Origin: Tigriopus japonicus
Taxonomy: Eukaryota; Arthropoda; Copepoda; Harpacticoida; Harpacticidae
Direction of reading: 5' to 3'
NCBI GenBank assembly: GCA_010645155.1
Contig: JAAGOF010000100.1
Span: forward strand, 26,421-90,420
Length of the DNA: 64,000 nucleotides
How positions within the stretch are numbered: position 1 is the stretch's first letter; each line of letters starts with the position of its first letter. The notes under the pieces were generated by a model. That model had not been told where the DNA came from. It made no database searches and was given only the letters and a program-made list of their open reading frames with translations. This document shows positions 41,579 through 53,679 of the stretch, in pieces. A program made the position numbers and the translations under genes.

Positions 41579-44500
41579 ACATGAAGGGAAGAAGGGTTCA
41601 ATGACGAATGCACCTGTCTCTTTGATACGACATTGAAACCCACAAAGACGCTCAATATTTATGTGTCAAGGCCTCATTTCATTCCATGACGAAGCGATAC
41701 GTCGCCCGACAACCAGCGAATACTTCTATTCGTCTTGTGCGGTGCACTCGGGGTTGAATCTGCTTTCTAACACTTTGGTCCATTGGTTTGGGCTACATCA
41801 ATGTATGTGCCAACACTTCAAGATAATACGCCAGTATCACTTGAAGTGAGAGGAAGCTATTCCATTGAAGTATTGGCGCATCAAAAGTGAGCACCCCGCT
41901 TTGAGAACGCCCAAAAGTTGCGGCCAAACCCCAATGATCTATAGGTCAAGCATTATCAAGGCTTTGTACTGTTGGTATTGTTCCCATTTCTCTTCCTTCC
42001 CCCTCCATTTTTGGTCCCTATTTAGACCCGACTTTGCTCCCTTTCTGGATATTGGATCAAGTAATCAGATTAAAAGATCAAGTTCTTATGACATTTGGAG
42101 AGGCCACTGTCGAGATCAAATATTTTTTGCCATGTTAACGCCGAACAAGATCCCCAATCACATGTACTGTATGTAAGCATTGACAAATCCAGAAGAGTGT
42201 AATTCGTCGATAATGTTCAAAGTAATTCTTTATTCTGATATACATCCAACACTCTTCAATCCCAAGGTTTGCTTTGGCATCGGATGGTATCACTTTTGTA
42301 CCAAACCACTCATCACCTACCAAGTCAGCCCATTGGGTGTCCCAAATCAGTATCCTTTCCAATTGGTCCTAATGGAAGGGTTTTATTTTCACTGATTGCA
42401 ATCTAGGCGACCCACAATGAGGATCGGGCAACCAAAGACGGTCGTTTGGGAACCGAAGGAACCGAGATTTGTTCTTGAACGAACGGACTTCCACTCACCT
42501 TGGCCCTTTTTCACTTGGGATTGCTTTCCCCAGATTCACGGAAAGACAACAAAAACATCCGTCCAACTCTTTTCAATAGCTGTCTGAACGTACAGGGTGG
42601 TCCGTCCCTGTTTGTTCTTCAGCAACATACATGGGTTTAGTAAATCCTCGTACGCTTGGTGCGAGTTCAAAATATTGGAATGAGAGATGGGAATAGCCCC
42701 AAGGAGCTTAGCATGCTGCGATAATCCCCGACGGATCAATATAAACCACTTTGCGACTCGGCTTTCAATATCCATCTAGAGATCGATACGATACGAAAGT
42801 TCGAACGAGGACAACCGATGTGGTTTAAGTGGCTTTCTGGAATTGCGCAACATCCTTCTTTCTAGTTTAGACACATTCATTGTACAATAAGTAAGTACGG
42901 TATGTACTGTACAGTATGCAGTTGTGCCAACATTTGTCGAGGTAGAGTTTTGAGCCCCCCTCAATGGCCGTATGAAGAGGTTGCCCAGAGATCTGGAGCG
43001 GAAGAAGCACTTAAAACCAAAGCCCATTAAGATCTCTGTCTGCCGTTTGTTTGGTCATATATTTCTGGCCGTTGAAAGTAGGCTGCCAGTTTGAACAGGT
43101 AAGCAAGCAGCCAATCAATGCCTCTGATTTCATTCGGAGGACTTAACAGCATGTAAGGGTGCTTCATCGTTTTGAATTTTGAATTTTTACAGTTTTTGGT
43201 CTCTCACTTTCACTTTCAAACTTTGGTATTTTATTGCAAATATTCGTTTCCCTTTAAGGCTGTTGAAGACGTTTAGACCCTTATCGATAACTTTCTTCCA
43301 ATATGTCAAGTTTGCATAATGTCATCGCACACGTGCCAGTGCGTCAAATACCTACAGTTTTGCACCTGCACCATTGTTGCAGATTAGTTTCAGTGTACCG
43401 TATTACTGGCCCATTGTTAGACTTAAGTAATGGTCGTAAATCTTTTCCGCCTTTTCCTGAGAAATCTGAGTTTGCCAACTTAATGAACGCTTTTTGTTGT
43501 GTAAGTCAGCGTCTTGAGACTTGCTGAGCCATTATCGATTTCCAGAGGAAGTCGAATGAATTAGAGGATTCTGCAGTACTTCAAGGGGAAAACAAAAAAG
43601 ATTGGAACGGTGTCAATCCTTAGATTCTCTCTCATTGTAAGAGCATCAAGAACAAGGATAATGGGACAACAATTTGTTTGGCCCACCTCTTGACTGAGGT
43701 ATGCCTACCAAAAGCAGCACTCTAGTCTTCTCTGTCTCTATTTTGGACGGAAAAGCAACGTCAAAACTAAATGTGATCCCATTTTGGAACCGCAATCCAA
43801 TCGTGCTGGGCCAAATGGCTTCTATTCGAAATGAAATATGGGCCCTTATTATACCCACATCCGTGCCCGCCTCTGGCTCCCGCCCAGTATTTTTTCTCTT
43901 TTGCCTATTCTTTCTCTCGCCTAGTAGCCTGTTTGGCATTACTGCACTATTCAAATCGTCCCATTGGGACCCAAAAGTCCCTTTTCATAGCACTTCCATG
44001 TAAGGCTCAGCTCAGAAGGAGGCCTTTTCCATTACGCTCAACGCCCAAGCGTTGGATGGATTTTGGATGGCCCACCAATGCCTTCTGTACAGGAGGGAAT
44101 CCAAAGCTAGTTTTGATTGGGCCCTTCAATGTTCTCAGCGTTCAATCTCATCATCAATTCCCAGAGAGAGGAAATGACATCAGATCTCAAGAAAGTGAGG
44201 TGACAGATTTTTGTCTTCTGATTTGACAAGTGTGCTCTTCTGTCGTCGTCATTGGAACGAACATCCTTTCGAATTGGAGATCGATCGGTCGGCAGGCCAA
44301 TCTAAAGTCTTTTTCTATCAATGTGCTAATGGTACTCTTGTGAGACGACTTAACGACAGGAGGAAGGGGCAGCCGAACCACAAGGTTGAAGAAGTTCCCC
44401 CACTTGCGTGCAATGATCTCCTTCCAATCCCTTCATGTAATGGTCAAACGGTTTTGGGCATACACAGGATCCCAAACATTTCCTTTCAAGACAGTGATAA

Positions 44501-47500
44501 GAGGGAGAAATCGGGCCAACCGCAATACCAATTCGTGAACCTGATAGTGATTTCTTTGTAACCCTTTTGACCATGTTTCCAGGGTCACGTACAACTAGAA
44601 TTCGCTCTAGTGGCACAAAGGCTTAAGTGTTTGGACCAGTTTAATTGATACAAAATATGGCGAGCGACCTGTATCCGCTATTTTGTAAAATGAGAAAAAA
44701 CTAAACCCAAAAATAAAATAAAAAACATTAGCATGAATTTATATATTGAAAAAGTCTCACCAAATATCAATATGTAGGTCCATTATTTGTTCCCAGGCCG
44801 GTTACTGTTGAGCAGCCATGGCCACCCTTTGTCTCTCACATAATTTCATGCACCATCTACCTTCTTTCCCCAACAACAAGTAAATCTTGTGGGCCCTTCA
44901 TGTTGGTCCTGGATGTAATAATGCCTACCTACAATACGGAGAGTTTGTCGAAGCTTAGTCGTCTGACAATGGTTTTGCCGAGAATGAGAAAGTAGTGTCG
45001 AAGGATGGATCTGAAGGGTCTGACGCCTTACTCTCAACGGCAGAAAAGAGCTTCGCACAACCTAACAACGCCTGGGGCACCAACCACAACTCCATCCTGA
45101 CTCTTATAGAGGACAGAAGAAGAAGCATGTTGAGGAAAAGAGAAGAAAGAACAAACCCACAAAGGAACGAGCGAACCAGAGGAAAGAGAGAACTGGCGTC
45201 AACTAGCGGGTGGAACACGACAGGTTAGTGGTTGCCCGACTGGCTCGAGTCGTTTTCCGATCAAAGGTCAAAGGCAAGTATAGGTTGAATATCCGCTCAC
45301 TTTGATTTCTTCTTCCATCTAGCCCTCGTCCATCAAGGTCTTCTTGTCCTCAACTCAACCGAATCATGCCCACTGAGACCATTTGGAAACGTTAATGTTT
45401 GAGCAATTCCCTTCCTCGTGCGTGGCTAAGAACTTTCGTAGATTGAAAGGTATGCTCCTCCTACCTACATAATGATGACGGATGAGCTTTCGCCTACTGA
45501 CAGACGAAAGACATACCTACGTAGGCTTTGGAACAGTCAATGAAATTGCCTTTGTTAAGCTGGTTCGCCCTTTTTTCTACGAGCTGGTCATGGCTTTCTT
45601 GACTTCGTATCAAGCATCGTCCACGAATTCCATAACTAAAATCCCCAGGGCATAATTCGCCTCTCATTTTGAATGTCATCGAAGATGCCGAGCTTCTCCA
45701 ACACTCTGGGGGTCCCGACAGGTTTGTTTGTCTTGCCCTCTCGAGATGACGAGTGTGTAGTGTGTACAGATGGATCGAGCTCTATTGATGAAAGGGTTGC
45801 ACAACTCACTCTCACGGTCTGACGGTCTCACTCGGTCTCTGGGTCATTGTCTTCGTTCAACCTTGCAAACTCCAATTCTAGGTCAATATTTGTTTTTTAA
45901 ATTTCATATTGAAAGAGAAAGATTTGAACGGCTACCCAACTAGCCATCCATCCATCCATCCATCTATCTATCTTTCAATCCATCTATCTGTCTGCTTGTC
46001 TGTCTGTCTGTGTTTCCATTCGACAGTCCGCTAACCCATTCGTCGTTTCTCTCATTGGATGTTCCCAAACACACCAAAGATAGTGGATGAGAGGCTGAGA
46101 GATCCAAATAGATTATGCAGCGAGAGATTGATAATGAAAATGACTTAGTTTAGCCCACTCTTGCTTGGACCACTCGAATCCAATTTCCTTGTCGAATGAA
46201 AAGTGGACAGTTTAAGACACATTGTCTGCCTAAATTGAGGGCTTGAAGAAAGTCTCGCGGGAAATCAGGCCTCCTCTTGACACATAACAGACACATGTTC
46301 GTAGCTGATACGGAAGATCGCCCTAGTTGTCATTTCGTGCCAAGCTTCAAGCCTTGGCAGTGGCGAATCATCTCGCACAACAGCGAGAGACCAAGTTGAA
46401 GGAAAAAAAAGAAACCTTTCGGAAGCCCAAGACTCGATGACCCCAGAGACACATTCTTCAAACAAGAAGTTTGTTCGTTACTTCTCTAGTAGTTTTGGAG
46501 GGTGTTTACTCCTCCTACTACGTATTGTACAGTACGTACATCGACGAAAAAGAAGAAAAGGTCGAAAAACAACAACCCAAACGGACAATCGCTAATAGCT
46601 TAACACTCTTGGTTGACAAAAAGTTTGTGTTCGGATTTTTAGATGAATATAAGCTGCGAGGCTTTAGGATGTTGTGTCGTAGTGGTTGAAAGTAATTTGG
46701 CAAAGAAGATGGTCCATCATAGATAAGCCTCAAAGGAGAACCGTTGGCTTGGAAAATGGGCTCTTTCATTCCCAATAAGAAACACGAGAAAAACAATGAA
46801 CCTCCCCGAGGAGTCCTCTGTAAGGAAATATGATGAGTCTCACGCAACTTTGGCGTCTCATTTCTCCTCACGAATGCCTGTACCGGAAAACAACGAGCTT
46901 GCCTTTGGGCTAACATTGTGATTGAATGGACAATGGGTGAGATTTTTCCTTCCTCATCTTGTCCCATTTCATCTTTTCTCGGCTAGAGACTTATCCCATG
47001 ATGTTGGCTCAAAAGAGGAGAGATGGACAATCCTAATGAAAACGCCTCGAACATTGGAAACAAAGCACGAGACTCATTCTACTTCGTCTGTGCCAGACGA
47101 ACTTGAAAGCATCAAATCAACTTTCATTTCAACCTTTGACCTTTGGGAGCTGGCTTTCACCAAGTCCCGCTAATTGATGCCGCAGAAGACGTAGCACTGA
47201 ATGTACATACGACATTCCTTGGGAGCAATTTTCACACTTTACAGAGCTTCAGAAAAAGACTTTGAAAATGTGCTTCAGAGTACAGAGCTAGTCGCTTTGG
47301 TTTCTCGAAGTTTTACTGTAGTGTGTCTTTTTTTTCAAATATGAATTGGGATAGAGATGTCAATGAGTTTAAAAAAATAGCTCCTCGTGGGTATAATATT
47401 TTGTGTAGCTCACCTTCCTTATCACGCTGTGTCCGACCGGATGCTTTCCATTGGGGGTCTATTTTGAAATAAATGGGAGGGAAAATTGATTTAACGACTC

Positions 47501-49478
47501 TTGTCCAATCTTCCTAAGGGCTTTTTTGCGAACCGACTCGCTCACGAAGAGTAATGCCCTGAACATGAATGTTGTCGCAGCATCCTTTATTTCGATTATT
47601 GGTTTGTTCAACCATCATCATAAGCGATTCTCATCAAAAGAGGTCGACTTTGGCACATTGAAGTGCCCTTTAAAGATCGACGTACATTTCGTAAAACTAA
47701 TGTAGGTTTCCATCCGTACCAAAAGAAGCATTTTCACGTGAAATTTTTTATCCCGGAAGTAGCACTGGTTGTCCCTCGTTGGTTTTTCAAACATGTTGCA
47801 CATTCAATATAGAAATAAAACATCTGCAAGGTGTTAGAAATTATCTCTAGATTGCACTTCAAAGAAAAGCAAGAAGTGAAAGGACCCTGTTCTCCACTTT
47901 CAGATTTTAACTTTTTCCGTCCAAGCAACTAACAATTTCAGGTTTCATATGTTGTTACCTCTATACCTATTTTTAGAACTTTGTTGCTTCAGTTTCGATT
48001 CATGGCTAAAGAACGTGTTACTAAATTTCAGCAAATTGGAATTGATCTACTTTAAAGTTGGACAAGTTTCCCGAAAAAAAGATTAAACACAGATGTGTCT
48101 ATCTTCATTCTTGCCTAGAGCTAATAATGGACCGAGATCTACCGAGGATTCGGATTTCCCGTCGATTTCATGGAATGACATTATTCTAATGCATTTGATG
48201 CAAGCAGACTCTGGTGCAAAATGGTGATGAAGATTTTGAGCAAATCTTTTTCCAACCACTGGTTTCAGGGAAGGCCAAGCACCAAGGATGAGTATTTTAT
48301 GCTAGAATGTGAAAGTCGGTTGACTCATTACAGCTCAAGTCGCCCAGATTAGGACGACTTGAGCCCCCTTCAACTACGCTATCACCATTGCGAAGTTGGC
48401 ACCATGGTTCAAACCAAAGGATGTGACCCAAAGGAATTTGTCGAATAAGCAATCTTCAAGTCCTAATATAGAAGAGGAAAGGCTTCCTCAACTAAAAGAG
48501 AGGACGAGCACACAAGATGCGAAGACCACAACCACCATTCGGACGCAGAAGACTTAAGCCAAAAGGTTCCCAGAGAGACAGAAAAATCCCCGCAAAGGCA
48601 AATATTGGAAAAGACTTTCCAAGGCCTCTGATGAATTACTAGTAGCTCTATCTTGGGGTGCTATTTGGATCAGAAGGAGGAACACTTAGTTTGTGAGTAG
48701 GCCAAGCGTGGTTCAGGTTCATTTAACCAATATCCCAAAGATGAAGGAGATTTTGTGAGAAGAATTGCACACAAATACAACATGTGACCATGACCAAGAC
48801 AATCCGATTGTCAGGTTTTAGTCTCTTGAGAAAACTGTTTAGGCTTAAGCAGCTTGTGTTGTATGGCTGTATGTGCTTGTCCTTTCGTCCCGCACCATTT
48901 TGACCAAAGATGTGATTTCAAAATATCAAAGAAAAGGAACCTTGAGTTCAATAGTTCGTAGTCCATTGATCTCTTTAAAAATCATCCATTCCCTCACCAA
49001 AGAAGTAACACGTGTTACAAAAGGAGCAGAAATAGCACAACTAAGCATGTTGTGTTTTGCAACATTTTTTTCAAGAGTGGTTTTCCTCTATTCAATGATC
49101 AACTGGAATGTTTGAATGAATCTGCTACTGTACATAACTGTACAATGTAAGTAAGTTCGTATCTTTCGGCCAAGCGAACTATTTCAGCATATTTTTACTC
49201 GACAAAAACCAGATCAGGCGTAGTTATAACATTACCTTTACACTTGCATACTTTTTGCACATGCTTTTGCAGTGAAGCTCTGTTATTGTCTGATCTTTCG
49301 ACTTTCAAGAGCGACTTCAATCAAAACCGATCCGACGCCACCGACCAATGCTTATAATTAGGGTTGCCACAAGTTCAATTCCCACTTTAATTAAAAAAAG
49401 TGATGTTCTTACAAAAAGAACCCTACTAAGACAATGTATACAATGATGATGCTAAAACGAGAAGACAAGATTTTGTTT
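41579..49478. other. 7.9-kb stretch without a supported gene
   Basis: Open frames on both strands (for example 43701-44226, 44350-44616, 46518-46967) overlap one another and show no family likeness or splice logic. A dense tetranucleotide microsatellite lies at 45944-46012. Short GTAC-rich palindromic runs occur at about 42894-42920 and 46523-46540. Confidence 0.5.
45944..46012. repeat. compound tetranucleotide microsatellite (CCAT)n-(CTAT)n-(CTGT)n
   Basis: CCAT units grade into CTAT and then CTGT units over about 70 bases, with a few interruptions. This looks like one array changed by stepwise point substitution. Confidence 0.85.
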
Positions 49479-49485
49479 AAAAAGG

Positions 49486-49935
49486 CAAGAAGCACGGAAA
49501 TCATGGAGTGGGAGGCTAGCAATGAGAATTATGATTTCCAGTAGAAACGAACCATTTGCGTTCTACTGCAAATGAGACCTGGCTTGCATTGAGAAGAACA
49601 CGTATTTCAAATTTCAGCCCAATCGAATGCCGGAGTGAAAAGTTATGCCTTCTCAAATTTATGTACTGAAGAGAGCATAGAATGAATGAACTCGCCCTTT
49701 TGTGGTAAAACGATTACCACAAAAGGGCTAGTTCATTCATTCTCGGTAGGATTTGCACTGAACTTTGAGTGAGCATAACTTTTGTCTCCGACGTTCGATT
49801 GAGCTGAAAATTGAAGTACGTATTCTTGTCAACATATGAAAGCTCTCATTTGCAGAAGAACATAATTGAATTGTTCTTACTGGAAATCATTATTATCATC
49901 GCAAGCCTCCCACTCCATGATTCCAGTGCTTCTTG
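49486..49935. mobile_element. palindromic element, copy 2 (450 bp, 7-bp target duplication)
   Basis: The ends are CAAGAAGCACGGAAATCATG and its near-complement ending TGCTTCTTG. The whole unit folds back on a central hairpin with TTTTGTGGTAAAAC and GATTACCACAAAA near 49710-49738. A 7-bp direct repeat AAAAAGG flanks it (49479-49485 and 49936-49942). Phrases shared with copy 1 include CTGCAAATGAGACC and ACACGTATTTCAA. No open reading frame spans it. Confidence 0.85.
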
Positions 49936-49942
49936 AAAAAGG

Positions 49943-52457
49943 CTTGATTCAAAACCAGTGTCTGAATCATTTGATGATATTCACTTATAAGAGAGCACAT
50001 TTTTTGACATGTTATCCAGTATAACAATGTGTCTCTGTACATCTAAGATATTGGAGACGAATGAGAACGTTCTTTTTTCCCTTTTTGGCAAGTGAGACCC
50101 TCAGAGGATAAAAGGATTGTGGAAGAAAAAGTGTTATCATGCGTACATATTCATCTTATCATCATCTAACATATTCAGCCGTTTTCGAGGATTCATGAAG
50201 AGTTCTCGTGATGATGTCCGGGCATTTGGTTTACCTAGCTCCGGTCTTTTTATTTTTTCATTTTCCCGCTTAAATAAAGTTTAAGGTTCTTTAACAAATA
50301 TGCAATTTGTTGGAAATAAAGGATGCTTTTTGCATGTTCTGCAAGTTTGATTTTGTCTTATTTCAATAGTTTTTTAATAAATTACTTGAAGTTTTGTCAA
50401 ATTCTCAAGAACATGTCGTTCATGAACAATGACAATTAGAAACAGCATTGTGCTTTCTGCTGTAATTTTACTAAACAATTTCACCCGCTTTGCAAAACTG
50501 GCGGAATAGTGTCCTTTTCAAATATTGCTCTTGTGTTTTCGTCGTACCTTTCAATCGTGTTGTTGAAAGCTAGCTCCTCCTAAGTAACCCTGTCCAACTT
50601 TGATTGGGCACGCTCAATCTAAATTCGTACTTTGGAAATACCCTAGTTCCGGAACAAAAGTGACAATCTGGAACAATTGAACCCCGTTACCCTTCGGAGA
50701 GCTTGCTTGGGACATGGAAATATTCTCAAGGTGCCTAGCACTTCATAGCCTCATTCGCCAATGCCCTGTTCATCACATATGACCAAGTCAAAACTTGGTT
50801 GGCATTCCATCCACATCGAGTATGAGGATGGATAGCGTTCGTCCTCTGTAGAAGTCGCATGAGTGTATGCAGAAACTACCAAAACCCGACCATTGAGTTC
50901 AGGTCGTGACTATCATATATCAGATATGAAAAATGCCTTCCCCCGCTTTGCCAAGGCCACCGGGCGACCCTCCTCCAATGCTCTTTGAACAACAGTGCAA
51001 AAAAGATAAAAGCCGGGAGCGCCAAGCATTGCATTGACGACGACATTGAGGGCTCCTGGTCTTGGAAGAATAAGATGATGTCCTTGAACAAACATGGGAG
51101 GGAGAGCCATCGTCAACTTCGGCATTGAAAGGGAGGTATTGTTTTAGTCAGCCTTATGACTTACTGAACCACTCTCCATAAACTTCATTTTGATGCTAGA
51201 AAATGACCTATTTTATCAAGGCAATTGCAAACAAGTACCCAGGGATATGATGCCATCTTCTGTGGGTTTGAGCAGACGGAGTAGGATAGCCATGCAGAAG
51301 GTTGGGAAATAACTTTGACAGACTACTAACCTCCAAACTCTGATATTCAGAAAATTTGCTGTAATTCAGAAAAATCACCTAATACACCATTGGCTAACAG
51401 GTAGGATAGAGCAAGAATGGAACACTCACTTCAAAGAGGAACATGAAGGGCGTAACAAATCCCAAATGAGCAAGAAAGATTGAACTGTGTTCGAAATGCA
51501 GCCGCAGAAGAACCTGTTGAAATTGGTAAAAGACCTATTTCTTTGCACAAATAAACGGCAACATTTGCTGTAATGTGATGCGATTATTTTGGAGTTGAAC
51601 ATTATTTCTCCTAACCATGGTTTGCAAGAAAATAGCAAAAACTAAAATTCGCCGTTCAAGAAAAAAGGCTCAAGATCTGCCTTGAATTCTCAAATATGAT
51701 GAAACTTAAAGGATGTAAACTTGAATTTGATTTTTTTTCTATGTGCAAGTAAATTTCCATCCTGAAACATTCTCCATTCCAAAAAATAGAGTGCAGCATC
51801 GAGCATAAGGTGATTAGGATTACCCAAATCCTTGGTTTTTGGAACAGAGCAAGATGTATCAAGCAAAGAGCCAAAGTGGTTTAGCATTCCTGCCTCTCTG
51901 ATTGATCCTTGATCTCAGAAGAAAGGCCAGAATGAGGCCATCACACCGCAAAAAGGGAGACCTTTTCTCATTGGCATGTACGGCAAGGATTTAGAAGTGA
52001 TCCAAAACCGATCCGAAGCCAAGAAATGTCACGAAATAAAGCTACCACGGCTGCTACGGACAACCAACGAGGTCAGTAATCGTTGGCCATAAAAGACAAT
52101 GTTGGAAATTGCCAGCTTAGAATTCACTGGCTTTTTAACGATTTTGCAAATGCAGGAAGGAGCCTTGTGGTCAATAAACTTAAGCCAAGGTTAAATAACA
52201 GGTTCAGGAGGCATTGAATTGGGAAGATTTCCTGCTCAAACATAATCAAGGATTGCTTCTGTCCTTTGACAAGGAAAAAGACAATCCAAGAAAAGATAAT
52301 AAGCCAAGTAAGACTGAGAGTCGTTTATCGTGAAAAAATGCAAAGTAAACACATTTTATGACTTCTGGTGTTATATTAGGTTGATAAGCACTTTGCCATT
52401 TCAGTTGCAAAAGGGCGGGAATTTTGTCTGTTTGAAAAATTTCTACCTAGTTAATAA
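49943..52457. other. stretch with one possible small coding frame
   Basis: Apart from the open frame at 50913-51125 nothing was recognised. The region is AT-rich and carries no clear repeats. Confidence 0.5.
50913..51125 (-). CDS. possible small protein or exon, 70 residues, unrecognised
   Basis: An ATG at 51125 opens a 70-codon frame reading MPKLTMALPPMFVQGHH, with a hydrophobic middle LNVVVNAMLGAPGFYLF and a polar end RALEEGRPVALAKRGKAFF. Third positions are varied and the amino-acid mix looks like a real protein, unlike the neighbouring frames. One hydrophobic stretch could cross a membrane. No acceptor or donor of good quality borders it, so it is either an intact small gene, a processed fragment or chance. 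I do not recognise it. Confidence 0.3.
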   Translation of the reverse strand: MPKLTMALPPMFVQGHHLILPRPGALNVVVNAMLGAPGFYLFCTVVQRALEEGRPVALAKRGKAFFISDI

Positions 52458-52465
52458 CTAATTAC

Positions 52466-53270
52466 TAGAGCCCGGGAAAAAATGTTGGAAATAAGTCCAA
52501 AAAATGTCATTAAAATGTCAGGAAAAGGGGCAAATTTTTTGAAAAATAGGGCAAAAAGGGCAAAAAATGTTGAAATTTTGAGCTAAAAGAGCAAAAAAAA
52601 GTTGAAAATTAGGGCAAAAAAGTCAACGAAATGTGTGAGAAATGGGACTAGATGCGTGGAGGACTTGAGAAGACTACGGACATCTGAAGGAAATAATGCC
52701 GTCAAAACTCTAGCTTAAAAAACGGGAGGTTGCGCTTCACATAGGGGGGTGTTTTTATAAGCTAGATGTCAAAACAGTTTATGTTATAAGTCAGATAGCA
52801 CATTAAGGGCAATAGATATTAAAGTCGGAGTAAATAATGGCAACAGTGCCAACTTAAAACATACTTTACTCTACACATAGCTATTTAGCCCACGTAAAAT
52901 AATCATGGAAAAAAAGATCACAAAGTTTATGATTTGAACTTTTTCATAATTTTTTGACAAAAAGAAACTTTAAGGGCACTTTTTCCCCTTTCCAAAGATT
53001 TTAATTAATTGCCATCGTAAAATGTGAAGCTAAACAATGACAATTTTAGCGGGAAATTTTGGCGGGAAACTTCAAGCCTTCATTTGATTAATTGGTCCCT
53101 CAGAACCGGTTTTGGGATGACATTTTTGAGCAAAAACTACAAAAAATGTTAAGAAAATGTTGAAATTTTCCAAAAAATGTCAAATAAAATTTAAATGTTA
53201 TATTCACGTAAAATTGGCAAAAAATGTAAAAAAATATTTTTAATGGAAAAGAAAATTTTCCCTAGCCCTA
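52466..53270 (-). mobile_element. non-autonomous hAT-like DNA transposon, copy 2 (805 bp)
   Basis: It begins TAGAGCCCGGGAAAA and ends TTTTCCCTAGCCCTA, the reverse orientation of copy 1 at 37311-38204. It is flanked by a perfect 8-bp duplication CTAATTAC (52458-52465 and 53271-53278). Large blocks match copy 1 in inverse order, including the AATTTTAGCGGGAAATTTTG and CAGAACCGGTTTTGGGATGA stretches. It is about 90 bases shorter than copy 1, at least partly from fewer subterminal repeat units. It has no coding capacity. Confidence 0.88.
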
Positions 53271-53420
53271 CTAATTACTTTCTTTCTATCATCCATGTTG
53301 CAGTCAATGATGTACACCAATCCAAAATAGAGCAACTTTTTTGACATACGAACCACAAACAGACACGGGGAGTGAATAGTGAAAAAGATCTCGCCCCTTC
53401 ATCTATACATTGTCTACTGC

Positions 53421-53671
53421 AGGGGTGGGCAACCTGTGGGCGCATAGTGAGGTGGCACGGGTGGCACCTGTGGTTTTGGGTGGGCCCTCGAGTTATCGGA
53501 AAATCCAAGATAGTGGTCCCAAGAGCCAATCGCAGTGCATAATCGTGGGCCCAGAGCACTTAGATAATTGAATTGTGGGCTCATGAACCTTTTAGCATCT
53601 GTTTGTTGGGCCCCAGATTACACAAAGTCAAATTTGGTGGGCCTTGACCCAAAAGTGGTTGCCAACCCTTG
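53421..53671. mobile_element. hAT-type MITE (251 bp)
   Basis: The left end CAGGGGTGGGCAACC is the classic terminal repeat of one hAT branch, and the right end read inward is CAAGGGTTGGCAACC. The flanking 8 bases GTCTACTG and CTCTAATG agree at 6 of 8 positions, as an aged 8-bp duplication would. There is no transposase. It contains several GGTGGGCC-like G-rich phrases. Confidence 0.8.
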
Positions 53672-53679
53672 CTCTAATG

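Noticed and set aside
43646..44616. Cluster of frames of about 100-130 codons on both strands
   Set aside because: They overlap each other and contain no conserved blocks or consistent splice sites.
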